In this document: piece after piece, positions 40,881 to 48,153 of the stretch
Layout of the letters: each line of letters opens with the position of its first letter
Position numbering within the stretch: the stretch's first letter is position 1
The notes under the pieces: model-generated
What the model was told of the DNA's origin: nothing
What the model saw: only the letters and a program-made list of their open reading frames with translations
The model's database searches: none
Virus record (IMG/VR): IMGVR_UViG_3300020172_002285
Span: 1 to 49,800 of that record
Reading direction: 5' to 3' (one strand)
DNA: 49,800 nt
Origin: a virus
Position numbers and translations under genes: made by a program

Positions 40881-40930
40881 AAAACAATACATCACAGCAC
40901 ATGACATCACATGACAGTACGCCACGGCAC
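40881..40930 (-). repeat. Pentamer array A2, (GTNNN)10
   Basis: Ten contiguous 5-base units, all beginning GT on the minus strand and NNNAC on the plus strand. It starts five bases after minihelix 1. Confidence 0.8.
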
Positions 40931-40935
40931 AATAA

Positions 40936-40976
40936 ATGACCGGCAGGAGTCGAACCCACCTACGACCATCAGTCAT
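40936..40976 (-). ncRNA. tRNA-like minihelix 1 (acceptor + T-arm)
   Basis: Read 5'-3' on the minus strand: ATGACTG, a 10-base connector, GTGGG-TTCGACT-CCTGC, CGGTCAT. The two outer segments pair over 7 bp and the T-stem over 5 bp with wobble. The total is 41 nt, with no room for D or anticodon arms. No CCA is encoded. Confidence 0.65.
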
Positions 40977-40980
40977 AAAA

Positions 40981-41001
40981 ACAACAGATCAAGTCTGTTG
41001 T
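40981..41001 (-). terminator. Repeated hairpin before minihelix 1 (H3)
   Basis: Minus strand: ACAACAGA-CTTGA-TCTGTTGT, 8 bp, then TTTTTA. The last pair is A-U, where the other copies have G-C: compensatory change that supports an RNA stem. Confidence 0.65.
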
Positions 41002-41003
41002 GC

Positions 41004-41053
41004 AATACAACACATGACAAGCCACGACAACACACAACATCACACAACATCAC
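41004..41053 (-). repeat. Pentamer array A3, (GTNNN)10
   Basis: Ten units; nine begin GT and one GG on the minus strand. It is set between minihelix 2 and hairpin H3. Confidence 0.78.
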
Positions 41054-41058
41054 ATCAA

Positions 41059-41098
41059 AAGCCGATCAGGGATCGAACCTGATTACGCCAACCGGCTT
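41059..41098 (-). ncRNA. tRNA-like minihelix 2
   Basis: Minus strand: AAGCCGG, 9-base connector, TCAGG-TTCGATC-CCTGA, TCGGCTT. Acceptor and T-stem pair fully (one G-U), 40 nt in total. Array A3 follows six bases after it. Confidence 0.68.
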
Positions 41099-41103
41099 AT
41101 AAA

Positions 41104-41124
41104 ACAACAGGTCAAACCTGTTGT
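41104..41124 (-). terminator. Repeated hairpin before minihelix 2 (H4)
   Basis: Minus strand: ACAACAGG-TTTGA-CCTGTTGT, 8 bp, then TTTTATAAG. TATAAG also follows H1. Confidence 0.65.
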
Positions 41125-41126
41125 GC

Positions 41127-41171
41127 AAGACAGGACATAACACCACGCCACATGACATCACGTCACAGAAC
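41127..41171 (-). repeat. Pentamer array A4, (GTNNN)9
   Basis: Nine units, all beginning GT on the minus strand. Located between minihelix 3 and hairpin H4. Confidence 0.8.
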
Positions 41172-41177
41172 ATGAAA

Positions 41178-41217
41178 ACGGCCTGCGGGACTTGAACCCG
41201 CAGGTCTTCCAGTAGCC
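41178..41217 (-). ncRNA. tRNA-like minihelix 3
   Basis: Minus strand: ACGGCT stem pairing with GGCCGT across GCGGG-TTCAAGT-CCCGC, with a 7-bp extended T-stem (CTGCGGG/CCCGCAG). It begins inside the stop codon of the upstream gene (TAACGG). It fits the class but less perfectly than 1 and 2. Confidence 0.6.
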
Positions 41218-41218
41218 G

Positions 41219-41764
41219 TTATTGAACTTCAAACTCAACCAATTTGAATCGCCCGAACTTCGGCTTATAACTGCCGATGCCCTTGGCAATACCAGCTTCT
41301 TCGATAAGTGCTTTGAGTGTATTTTCATCAATACGAGACTCATCAAAGTTGATCGTAAAAGTCAACTTCCACTTGTCGAATCTGATTCGACTGGTCAACA
41401 CACTGTTTTTGGTGCTTGGGTGAGTAGTCCAGCGTTGATCTAGTTTGTCATAATCCTTACGACCTTTACGACCAAGCGGAACCATTTCTTCTCCACAGAA
41501 CACTGCTGCCAATACAGTGTTCTTCAAATTGCCTCGACCGGCCTTGAGATTCTTGCCTGCTTCTCTAAGAACGCCCTCGATCATGTCTGATGGAACATAG
41601 TATCCGATCTTTTCATCGAAATACGATTTCTTTTCAGCGTCGGCAGTATGGTCCATCGGTTGGCCCTTCTTTTTGACTTTTGGAGCCGCCCCTTCTTCTT
41701 CCATAGGACGACGATTCATAAGCAGAGACGCAACGCCTTGAATAGTTACACTTGCAGTTTTCAT
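41219..41764 (-). CDS. Unknown protein
   Basis: 181 residues from the ATG at 41764 with AAAGGA upstream. It begins MKTASVTIQGVASLLMNRRPM and ends GSYKPKFGRFKLVEFEV, a pattern I associate, without certainty, with a phage family of RAMP/Cas7-like fold. The middle is Lys-rich. It is preceded by array A5 and a hairpin and followed by minihelix 3. Function unknown. Confidence 0.7.
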   Translation of the reverse strand: MKTASVTIQGVASLLMNRRPMEEEGAAPKVKKKGQPMDHTADAEKKSYFDEKIGYYVPSDMIEGVLREAGKNLKAGRGNLKNTVLAAVFCGEEMVPLGRKGRKDYDKLDQRWTTHPSTKNSVLTSRIRFDKWKLTFTINFDESRIDENTLKALIEEAGIAKGIGSYKPKFGRFKLVEFEVQ

Positions 41765-41780
41765 GAATTTTCCTTTCAAA

Positions 41781-41799
41781 TAACTACGGATTATCTCCG
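41781..41799 (-). terminator. Repeated hairpin before 41219-41764 gene (H5)
   Basis: Minus strand: CTGCGGA-GATAA-TCCGTAG, 7 bp with a G-U pair. Loop length and position match H1-H4, but the stem sequence differs. Confidence 0.5.
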
Positions 41800-41800
41800 C

Positions 41801-41845
41801 AGTACAATACGCCACAAAACATCAGATGAGATGACATCACATAAC
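41801..41845 (-). repeat. Pentamer array A5, (GTNNN)9
   Basis: Nine units; seven begin GT and two CT on the minus strand. It lies between the SSB terminator and hairpin H5. Confidence 0.72.
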
Positions 41846-41859
41846 GTCATTGAGAAAAA

Positions 41860-41888
41860 ACGAGCATGGAGAATTTCTCCATGCTCGT
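41860..41888 (-). terminator. Intrinsic terminator of ssb
   Basis: A 12-bp stem ACGAGCATGGAG / CTCCATGCTCGT with loop AATTT, then TTTTTTC on the minus strand. It ends the SSB transcript. Confidence 0.93.
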
Positions 41889-41898
41889 TCGTGGAAGG

Positions 41899-42894
41899 TT
41901 ACATACCTTCGAGTTCTTTCATGAAATCGTCGTCAGCGAGAATCTCTTCTCCGCTCTTGCCTTCAGAAGCGGCAGGAGTGCTGCTGACAGTCAATTCCTC
42001 ACGAACCGACTCCGATGCAGTCGAAGGCGATGAAGCCGTGTGACCAGCATTGCGGAATTCGTTCAGGTCGTCGTCTTGAGCTTCGCCCTCTTTGACCATG
42101 CCCAAGTGGACACGGAGAGCGTGCTTCAATTCATCTTCGGTCTTGATGGCCCGAAGCGCCTGAAGATCGTTAAGGTTTTCAATCCAGTTAGACAGTTCGT
42201 CAGGTGAACCAGCAGGCGTTACTTCTTCAAACTTCGAGTTATCGTAGTTTGGATATTCAGCACCGCCACCGCCCTTGACCACTTTCTTGACTACTCGGAA
42301 GTCCCGACCAGTCATTGGGTGAGTGATGTCGCCCAGACCCTTTTCGCCTGCACTCTCGTCACCGACGATTGCTCGGCAAATCTTGGCGTGAACCGTCTTG
42401 CCGCAAGAGTAAATCTTGGGTCCGACGTTCTTCTTGACTTCACCCGTCTTGAAGTCTTTCTCAGAGCGAACGATTACGTTGTAGTAATATCGTTCAACCG
42501 GCTTGATGGCCCGTGCCTGATTCTGCAAGTCTTCTTGGGCCTTGCCACTCAGGGATTCAGACTTCTGCCACAGATCGCCGTAATACTTGCAGATGATGCA
42601 GTCGCCCTGCCAACGAGGGCCTTTCTCAGTCTGCACAAGAACCTTCGGGCAGTGATAGGTTCTCTTCTTCTTGGTAGTGGGGTTGGAAAGCGTGTGAACA
42701 CGGGTTGCACAATAATGCTTGCCGCCCTTTTTGCGGGGCAGGATACGCATGATTGTATATCCGTCACGTTCCGGGAGTCGCACGAATTTTTCGAGGAAAT
42801 CGTCGCCGCCGAAAGAACCCGGCTCGGCATTGACTCGCTCATATTCGTGTTGCATCTCCGATAGATCAAGTCCTTCATATTCAGTGTTAGCCAC
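41899..42894 (-). CDS. T4 gp32-like single-stranded DNA binding protein
   Basis: 331 residues from the GTG at 42894, which has AAGGAG six bases upstream; the ATG at 42912 has none. The zinc-binding region RTYHCPKVLVQTEKG then GDCIICKYY matches the gp32 core. An acidic C-terminal tail (EEILADDDFMKELEGM) is typical of SSBs. It coats ssDNA during phage replication and recombination. The upstream +1 frame ends at TAA overlapping its ribosome binding site. Confidence 0.85.
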   Translation of the reverse strand: MANTEYEGLDLSEMQHEYERVNAEPGSFGGDDFLEKFVRLPERDGYTIMRILPRKKGGKHYCATRVHTLSNPTTKKKRTYHCPKVLVQTEKGPRWQGDCIICKYYGDLWQKSESLSGKAQEDLQNQARAIKPVERYYYNVIVRSEKDFKTGEVKKNVGPKIYSCGKTVHAKICRAIVGDESAGEKGLGDITHPMTGRDFRVVKKVVKGGGGAEYPNYDNSKFEEVTPAGSPDELSNWIENLNDLQALRAIKTEDELKHALRVHLGMVKEGEAQDDDLNEFRNAGHTASSPSTASESVREELTVSSTPAASEGKSGEEILADDDFMKELEGM

Positions 42895-42904
42895 AGTTAG
42901 CTCC

Positions 42905-43022
42905 TTAGTCATTTTGATAGTGCTGAACGTCTTGGATAGTCACAGTAACAGTCGTCGGCGTTCGTTGAGTGATGTTGTAAGCTATATCGGCGGGAGACTC
43001 AATAGCTTTAGTTGTTTTTTTA
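42905..43022 (-). other. +1-frame coding-like extension of coiled-coil gene
   Basis: After the TAA at 43020-43022 the +1 frame continues for 38 codons (KKTTKAIESPADIAYNITQ, then TVTVTIQDVQHYQND) to a TAA at 42905-42907 that overlaps the SSB ribosome binding site. No start codon exists in this frame. It suggests a frameshifted tail, a sequence error or an unusual start. Confidence 0.55.
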
Positions 43023-43547
43023 TGTTTCTTGGGAAGAAGTAGAAATAGTCGGCTCTACAACAATTTCTTCTTCAATATTTTGGTGTCCAACAGATTCCAT
43101 TCCACTATGCTGTGCAGCATATTCTTCCTCGGCTTGAGCCAATGCTTCTGCCTTGCCTGTCATCGCCAGGGCTTTTTGATGCAAGGCGTCCATCTTCTCA
43201 CGCATTGTTTTATGCCCTTCAGATTCGAGCTTATTGTTCATTTCCGCACGGGCGGCTTGCTCGTTTTCATATTCACGTTCAAGAGCTTCCAATATCTCCA
43301 GGTTTTGTTTCAGTTTATCTGATACGGCTCTAGCACGAGCCGCTTCACGCTGGGCAACAACTGCTGGATTATTGATGATCGGCAATTGCTTGCCGTGCAT
43401 AATCTGTTGAGCTTCCTCGAACTTTCGCTGTTCTTCCTTTTCAGCCTTTCGCTCCTTACGCAGAGCTTCACGACGTACCAAGACCCGTGCCTTGGCAATT
43501 CGTTCACGTTCCTTCTTCTTCTTTTCTTTTTGTCTTTGAGTAGCCAT
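43020..43547 (-). CDS. Coiled-coil protein
   Basis: 175 residues from the ATG at 43547 with GGAGGG upstream. Long charged helices rich in K, E, R and A (RKERKAEKEEQRKFEEAQQ) form a probable coiled coil over ~15-130, with a second helical part rich in A/E (EALAQAEEEYAAQ). It ends SSQET. The +1 frame beyond its stop also looks coding (see 42905-43022). Possibly a scaffold or tail-measure-like helper. Confidence 0.78.
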   Translation of the reverse strand: MATQRQKEKKKKERERIAKARVLVRREALRKERKAEKEEQRKFEEAQQIMHGKQLPIINNPAVVAQREAARARAVSDKLKQNLEILEALEREYENEQAARAEMNNKLESEGHKTMREKMDALHQKALAMTGKAEALAQAEEEYAAQHSGMESVGHQNIEEEIVVEPTISTSSQET

Positions 43548-43601
43548 ATTTCCCTCCGAGATATTTGAAGTATACGAGGATAATGGAGTTCGATAAATAG
43601 A

Positions 43602-43627
43602 AAAAGCCCGGATTGCTCCGGGCTTTT
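43602..43627 (-). terminator. Intrinsic terminator
   Basis: A perfect 11-bp stem AAAAGCCCGGA / TCCGGGCTTTT with a 4-base loop, T-rich on both sides. It ends the minus-strand 43636-45566 transcript. Confidence 0.93.
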
Positions 43628-43635
43628 GTTTTTGT

Positions 43636-44406
43636 TTATCGGCGTCTGATGTCTGGCATATCAGGCTCTTGGTTTGCACCACCCCAATATAGCTTCCCAC
43701 CATCACGCTGCTGTTGATTCTGAGAAAAACCAAGCTCTCTATCGGCCATCAACTGGACGTTTCCGGGGACAAAATATTTGTCGGAAACCAGTTGTTCCCG
43801 TCCGGTATCGTCGATCATGACAAATATTTCCCCACCGACGCCTTCTCGCTTCTCGAATACTGGATATTTCTTTTCGGGAGTGAATCGGAGGTTCTTCTGC
43901 TTCACTTCTGCCATCTGTGGAAGTTCCGGCGAAAATACCATCCAGTCTATCGGGCGACGAGGTTGCCCCTGTTCGTGAGGATGCACTCCCCTGGAGGGGT
44001 TTGGCGGTGCCGCCTGCCCTTGAATATTCACATGCTGCCCATTGCTGGGTTGTGCATATTGCTGAGGCAATTGAACCGGCTGTGGCGGCGGTGCCTGGAC
44101 CATATCTTGAACAATAACGGTAGATGCGTCTTCGCCACCACCGTCGAAATTAAACTTCTTGTTCTTTAAGATAATCCCGCCTTTGGACTCTTTGAAGCTG
44201 ACGGGCTTCTTAGATAACTCAAAGACCTCCACATCGACAATCCAAACGTCACGACGAGCAAGCTGGGCCATAACAGCACCCGCCAGCTTTTCCAATGATA
44301 CGTCCTCAAACGGGTCGCCGACTTTCTTCTTGAAGGACTTGGTTTCCTCCTTGTTGTAGTCGCCCTCAACTCGTTCGTGGTACTTGTAGGTTACTTCAAA
44401 TCCCAT
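43636..44406 (-). CDS. Unknown protein with Pro/Gln-rich linker
   Basis: 256 residues. The N-terminal ~75 residues form a small alpha/beta domain (MGFEVTYKYHERVEGDYN), a Pro/Gln-rich linker follows (QAPPPQPVQLPQQYAQP), and then a basic globular part (QKNLRFTPEKKYPVFEKRE). Stop/start overlap (TAATG) with the capsid gene upstream. No family recognised. Confidence 0.68.
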   Translation of the reverse strand: MGFEVTYKYHERVEGDYNKEETKSFKKKVGDPFEDVSLEKLAGAVMAQLARRDVWIVDVEVFELSKKPVSFKESKGGIILKNKKFNFDGGGEDASTVIVQDMVQAPPPQPVQLPQQYAQPSNGQHVNIQGQAAPPNPSRGVHPHEQGQPRRPIDWMVFSPELPQMAEVKQKNLRFTPEKKYPVFEKREGVGGEIFVMIDDTGREQLVSDKYFVPGNVQLMADRELGFSQNQQQRDGGKLYWGGANQEPDMPDIRRR

Positions 44407-45566
44407 TATTCCTCGCTTTCGGCCTCTTCCGGTTCTGGTTTCTCTAAGGGAGTGGCTTCTGGCAAGTTCTCAATCTTGATCGTGCCGTAAAAGCCAGGAT
44501 TGGTGAGCCGCTTCCCGTAGCGGGCCAATATTTGTCCAGTTTGTTCTTGCTCATCGGTCCTCCAAGATGGAGTAGGATTAACTGGCAAGAACGGGGCAAA
44601 TACATATCCTGAAAAATAATGATTTCGATGATCTTTAAGCCCCAACAGTATATTTCCCGCTGGTGCCGTAGAATCCTCGAACAGTTGCCATTTTTTATTC
44701 AACACCCCAACTTTGTTGACGCCATTTCTTTGGGCATTGATATTTACGATGTTGTTCCACTGATCTGTAGCTGGTTCGATATATTCTCCTAACAGCTTCA
44801 CAATCGCAGGACTCGTTACAACCCAGGTGGCCTCCCGGTTATAACACTTAGCAGCAATATAAGCACTCATTCCCTCAACAAGCGACAGAAGATGATTCTC
44901 GTCCTTGTATTCGTAAACGGCTAACTTGCCAGCATTTAAGGCCAAGTCTCGAATAATCTCTCGGCTAAAATCATGACATACAGCCTCAGAGAATACCGCA
45001 GTCGCTTCCGCTTCTGCATCCAGACCCATCACATATGTCTCACCACGAAACTCGGCCCATTTAGCATTGCCGTCTTCCGAATATTTCCAAATGGGAGGTT
45101 CCCAAGAAACCGACAAACGACGAGTATTCGCCTCAGTCATTCCCGACATAGTGCGACCATCGAAGCCGATCAAGTAAGTATTCTCTTGACCGCTTTTCAT
45201 GGCCTGAACAGACACAATATGATGGCCAATGAAATTCTCACCGAATACACGTCGCATCACAGGAATGCTGACACGCTTCCACTGGCTGGCCCATTGGTCC
45301 ATTGGAATGTCGGTTTCCGCTCCTTCAGGGATCAAGGATATGCCTTTCCCCGGCCACTGTTCGTTGAACAGCCTTTGGTTTTCTAAAAGGGTTGCCACAT
45401 TGCGGCCAATATGCGGATCGTTAATCCCGCCCAATAAGCCTGTGCCTGCCCATTTGCTTGTATTTTCAGATACCGACTTGATGTACGGCTCACTGAAATT
45501 CAGGGAACGAAGACTTTCGATGTCTTTGTTCAAATATTCTCTCAACTCATCCTTATTCATTTTCAT
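44406..45566 (-). CDS. T4 gp23/gp24-like capsid protein (probable)
   Basis: 386 residues from the ATG at 45566 with AGGTGG upstream. Several regions resemble T4-type HK97-fold capsid proteins: IGRNVATLLENQRLFNEQ, SIPVMRRVFGENFIGHHIVS with VQAM, EATWVVTSPAIVKLL, and a Tyr-rich end with YVFAPFLPVNPTP and RYGKRL. It is shorter than gp23 (~520). It could be the major capsid protein or a vertex paralogue. Identification is by pattern and needs a profile search. Confidence 0.62.
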   Translation of the reverse strand: MKMNKDELREYLNKDIESLRSLNFSEPYIKSVSENTSKWAGTGLLGGINDPHIGRNVATLLENQRLFNEQWPGKGISLIPEGAETDIPMDQWASQWKRVSIPVMRRVFGENFIGHHIVSVQAMKSGQENTYLIGFDGRTMSGMTEANTRRLSVSWEPPIWKYSEDGNAKWAEFRGETYVMGLDAEAEATAVFSEAVCHDFSREIIRDLALNAGKLAVYEYKDENHLLSLVEGMSAYIAAKCYNREATWVVTSPAIVKLLGEYIEPATDQWNNIVNINAQRNGVNKVGVLNKKWQLFEDSTAPAGNILLGLKDHRNHYFSGYVFAPFLPVNPTPSWRTDEQEQTGQILARYGKRLTNPGFYGTIKIENLPEATPLEKPEPEEAESEE

Positions 45567-45578
45567 TAAAACCACCTT

Positions 45579-46208
45579 TCATTTTTGAAGTAAGCCGGTC
45601 CCGTATCTTGTCTCAAACACCACTGGCTTTCGGTTCTTACTCTCACAGAAAGCAAAAAAAGCGTCCCTGGCAGGAATGTGTCGGTCAATATATTCGGCAA
45701 CTATAAGACCGTGTTCGCTGACTTGGGGCCATACGGCATCCAGATATTCCAGATGTTTGTCGTAGACCGTCTCATCATTAAGTATGACTAAATCCCACGG
45801 ATTTGGTGAAAATATGTCGATAAATTCCTGATCGTAAACACTTCCGATGTAAAACTTTGACTCGCCTTTGAATCTGAGGTTGATATTTGCCTTGCCAATA
45901 CGGGTAGGGGTGAAATCAGGACTGTTTTCTTTGTAGCCAAAAAATCTCTTAGCTGACTTACATGATGTTAAGAAGCTGGCACTTAGCAAGCCAAGACTAA
46001 ATCCTACTTCCATTACGGATAGAGGCTCCACATGCTTGCCAAGATGATAGTAAAAGGGCGCATATCGGTGATCGAGATACGGAGCCGTCTTGCGAGAGTC
46101 TTCGTCAATCAATCGCAAACGATCCAATATCACTCGACCGCTGATGGTGCCAGCGTCCAGTTCGGAATTCATAATGGCAGTTAGCCACTGAAGATCAGTC
46201 TTTTTCAT
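45579..46208 (-). CDS. Class I SAM-dependent methyltransferase-like protein
   Basis: 209 residues. SVMEVGFSLGLLSASFL matches motif I (E/D-x-G-x-x-x-G); PWDLVILNDETVYDKHLEYL fits motif IV with an acidic residue, and HGLIVAEYIDR follows. Resembles small O-methyltransferases acting on sugars or small molecules. It diverges from the 46223 gene across 14 bases, at the start of the glycan island. Confidence 0.72.
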   Translation of the reverse strand: MKKTDLQWLTAIMNSELDAGTISGRVILDRLRLIDEDSRKTAPYLDHRYAPFYYHLGKHVEPLSVMEVGFSLGLLSASFLTSCKSAKRFFGYKENSPDFTPTRIGKANINLRFKGESKFYIGSVYDQEFIDIFSPNPWDLVILNDETVYDKHLEYLDAVWPQVSEHGLIVAEYIDRHIPARDAFFAFCESKNRKPVVFETRYGTGLLQK

Positions 46209-46222
46209 ACTGTAATAGAGTT

Positions 46223-47032
46223 ATGTCAGACCTGCATATTTACGCTGAATCTGGAGCGATTGGCGACACAGCCTTAAACCTGTGTCGCCAGCATATTGCT
46301 TTAGCCACCAGTAATCACGAAAAGGCGATCATTCACACGACGCCATTCTTGATTGCTAATGGCATCAATATCCCCAGCAACCCAATCGTTCATGAAATCT
46401 GGCGACGAACCAATTTCATCAAGGAAGTGGTTATGGATGTCGAACACGGCAACGAAGAGACATTCAAGTTTAGCAAAAAATACAATGCAAATATCGAACA
46501 TCCAATGATGGGTCGAGACTACAACGACATCCGTGAATGGGTGGACTTCAGAGATTTAACGCCTGATGTTCCTGGGGACAAGATCGCTGTATTCCAGCCT
46601 ATCAGCTTGAGAATGAAGCCCCAAGAACACCTGGATGACTACATTCCTGTATGGGATCGGTGCCTGCGAACCCTGATTAACAAAGGGTATCAAATTGTGA
46701 TGGTTGGTGCAGCAGATGATCCAATTCATCTCTGTGTCAAAGATGAATACATACCTCATATCGACAACCGTTGTGGCAAATGGTCAATATTAGAAGCAAT
46801 TGCTTTTACAATGTATCGAGCGAATGTAGTTGTTTCCTGTGATAGTTGGGCAGGATTATGGGGAGCAGCGGCCAGAAAGAATACTGCAATAGCGTGGGGC
46901 TATCGCATGGAAAATGACATCGACTTTTGGGTTACAAACTTTTTGGGCAACCGAGATTGCTACAAATACGGCTGGTCATCCCAAAAAGACTACTGTGACG
47001 CACTCCTAGCTGCTTATTTAGGATCATTATGA
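46223..47032 (+). CDS. GT9-like glycosyltransferase
   Basis: 269 residues. ESGAIGDTALNLCRQHIALA is the GT9-type N-terminal glycine-rich start. KIAVFQPISLRMKP, GYQIVMVGAADDP and NVVVSCDSWAGLWGAAARKNT give the nucleotide-sugar binding domain. Overlaps the UGM gene by ATGA. Probably a heptosyl- or related transferase. Confidence 0.72.
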   Translation: MSDLHIYAESGAIGDTALNLCRQHIALATSNHEKAIIHTTPFLIANGINIPSNPIVHEIWRRTNFIKEVVMDVEHGNEETFKFSKKYNANIEHPMMGRDYNDIREWVDFRDLTPDVPGDKIAVFQPISLRMKPQEHLDDYIPVWDRCLRTLINKGYQIVMVGAADDPIHLCVKDEYIPHIDNRCGKWSILEAIAFTMYRANVVVSCDSWAGLWGAAARKNTAIAWGYRMENDIDFWVTNFLGNRDCYKYGWSSQKDYCDALLAAYLGSL

Positions 47033-48153
47033 AATACGACTTCTTAATCGTTGGTGCAGGGTTCTTTGGAGCGACGTTTGCTCGCAGAGCCACTGATCTA
47101 GGAAAGAAATGCCTAGTTATCGACCGCTTGCCGCATATGGCTGGTGCCGCATTCGATAAGCGATGGGATAATGGAATTATCGTCTCGGAATACGGTGCGC
47201 ACATTCTGCACACGCAAAGCGATGCAATTTGGAACTTCCTGAGCCAGTTCTCAGAGATCGAACCATTCATCAATAAGCCCAAGGTGTTGTCCGGCGATAG
47301 AGTTTATTCATTCCCGATCAACATGATGACGATGCACCAACTGTGGGGCGTCATCACCCCAGAACAAGCAAGAAGAAAACTGAACTCTGTTCGGGTTGTA
47401 TGCGACAACCCTCGCAACTTTGAAGAATGGGCATTGGACAAAATTGGAAGTGAACTCTACGAACTATTCATCTATGGATACACCAAGAAGCAATGGATGA
47501 AGGAGCCACGAGAACTCCCAAGCTCAATCATCCAAAGATTGCCTATTCGTTTCACATATGAAGAAAACTACTTCGTTACAAAATACCAAGGCATACCCAA
47601 AGATGGGTACGGCAAAATGGTCGAAAACATGCTGGACGGCATAGAGGTTCAGCTAGGAGTGGATTTCTTCGATATGAAAAACAACTGGCAGGACTTTGCA
47701 AACCATTTAGTTTACACGGGACCAATTGACAAGTTCTTCAATTACGAATATGGGGAGCTTGAATACAATACGCTCCGATTTGAACACAGACTCCACCAGG
47801 GCGATTTTCAGGGGAACGCCGTATTCAACTATGTTGACCAATCTGTGCCATACATTCGGAGCATCGAACACAAACACTTTCATAAGCGTGGCCCCAAGCA
47901 CGAGCCGTTGATTGACACAACTGAACCGACCGTAGTTTCCTACGACATCCCAATCTCCTTCAAAGACCACCCAGAGCCATACTACCCAATAAGAGACGAG
48001 ATCAATTCGGCACTATACTCTAAATACTTCGATCTCAAAAAAGACATAAAGAACATAACATTCGGAGGCCGTTTGGGAGAATACAAATATCTTGACATCG
48101 ACCAAACTGTAGCTTCCGCAATGAGCAAAGCGGAGAAAATCATCAATGGCTAG
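47029..48153 (+). CDS. glf: UDP-galactopyranose mutase
   Basis: 374 residues. The FAD-binding start DFLIVGAGFFGATFARRATD, the family motif SEYGAHILHTQSD, and VYSFPINMMTMHQLWG, EEYNYFEY-like segments and the C-terminal GRLGEYKYLDIDQT are diagnostic of UGM. It makes UDP-galactofuranose from UDP-galactopyranose with reduced FAD. ATGA and short overlaps link it to its neighbours. Confidence 0.96.
   Translation: MKYDFLIVGAGFFGATFARRATDLGKKCLVIDRLPHMAGAAFDKRWDNGIIVSEYGAHILHTQSDAIWNFLSQFSEIEPFINKPKVLSGDRVYSFPINMMTMHQLWGVITPEQARRKLNSVRVVCDNPRNFEEWALDKIGSELYELFIYGYTKKQWMKEPRELPSSIIQRLPIRFTYEENYFVTKYQGIPKDGYGKMVENMLDGIEVQLGVDFFDMKNNWQDFANHLVYTGPIDKFFNYEYGELEYNTLRFEHRLHQGDFQGNAVFNYVDQSVPYIRSIEHKHFHKRGPKHEPLIDTTEPTVVSYDIPISFKDHPEPYYPIRDEINSALYSKYFDLKKDIKNITFGGRLGEYKYLDIDQTVASAMSKAEKIING

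Noticed and set aside
40911-41102. 63-residue plus-strand reading frame
   Set aside because: Runs across array and minihelix on the wrong strand with low-complexity content and no ribosome binding site.
40859-41125. CRISPR-like repeats
   Set aside because: Three similar hairpins at ~120-base intervals, but spacers hold arrays and minihelices, not unique 30-40 base spacers, and no cas genes are present.
40936-41217. Three normal tRNA genes on the minus strand
   Set aside because: T-arm and acceptor are present, but only 9-11 bases separate the 5' acceptor from the T-arm, so no D or anticodon arm can form.
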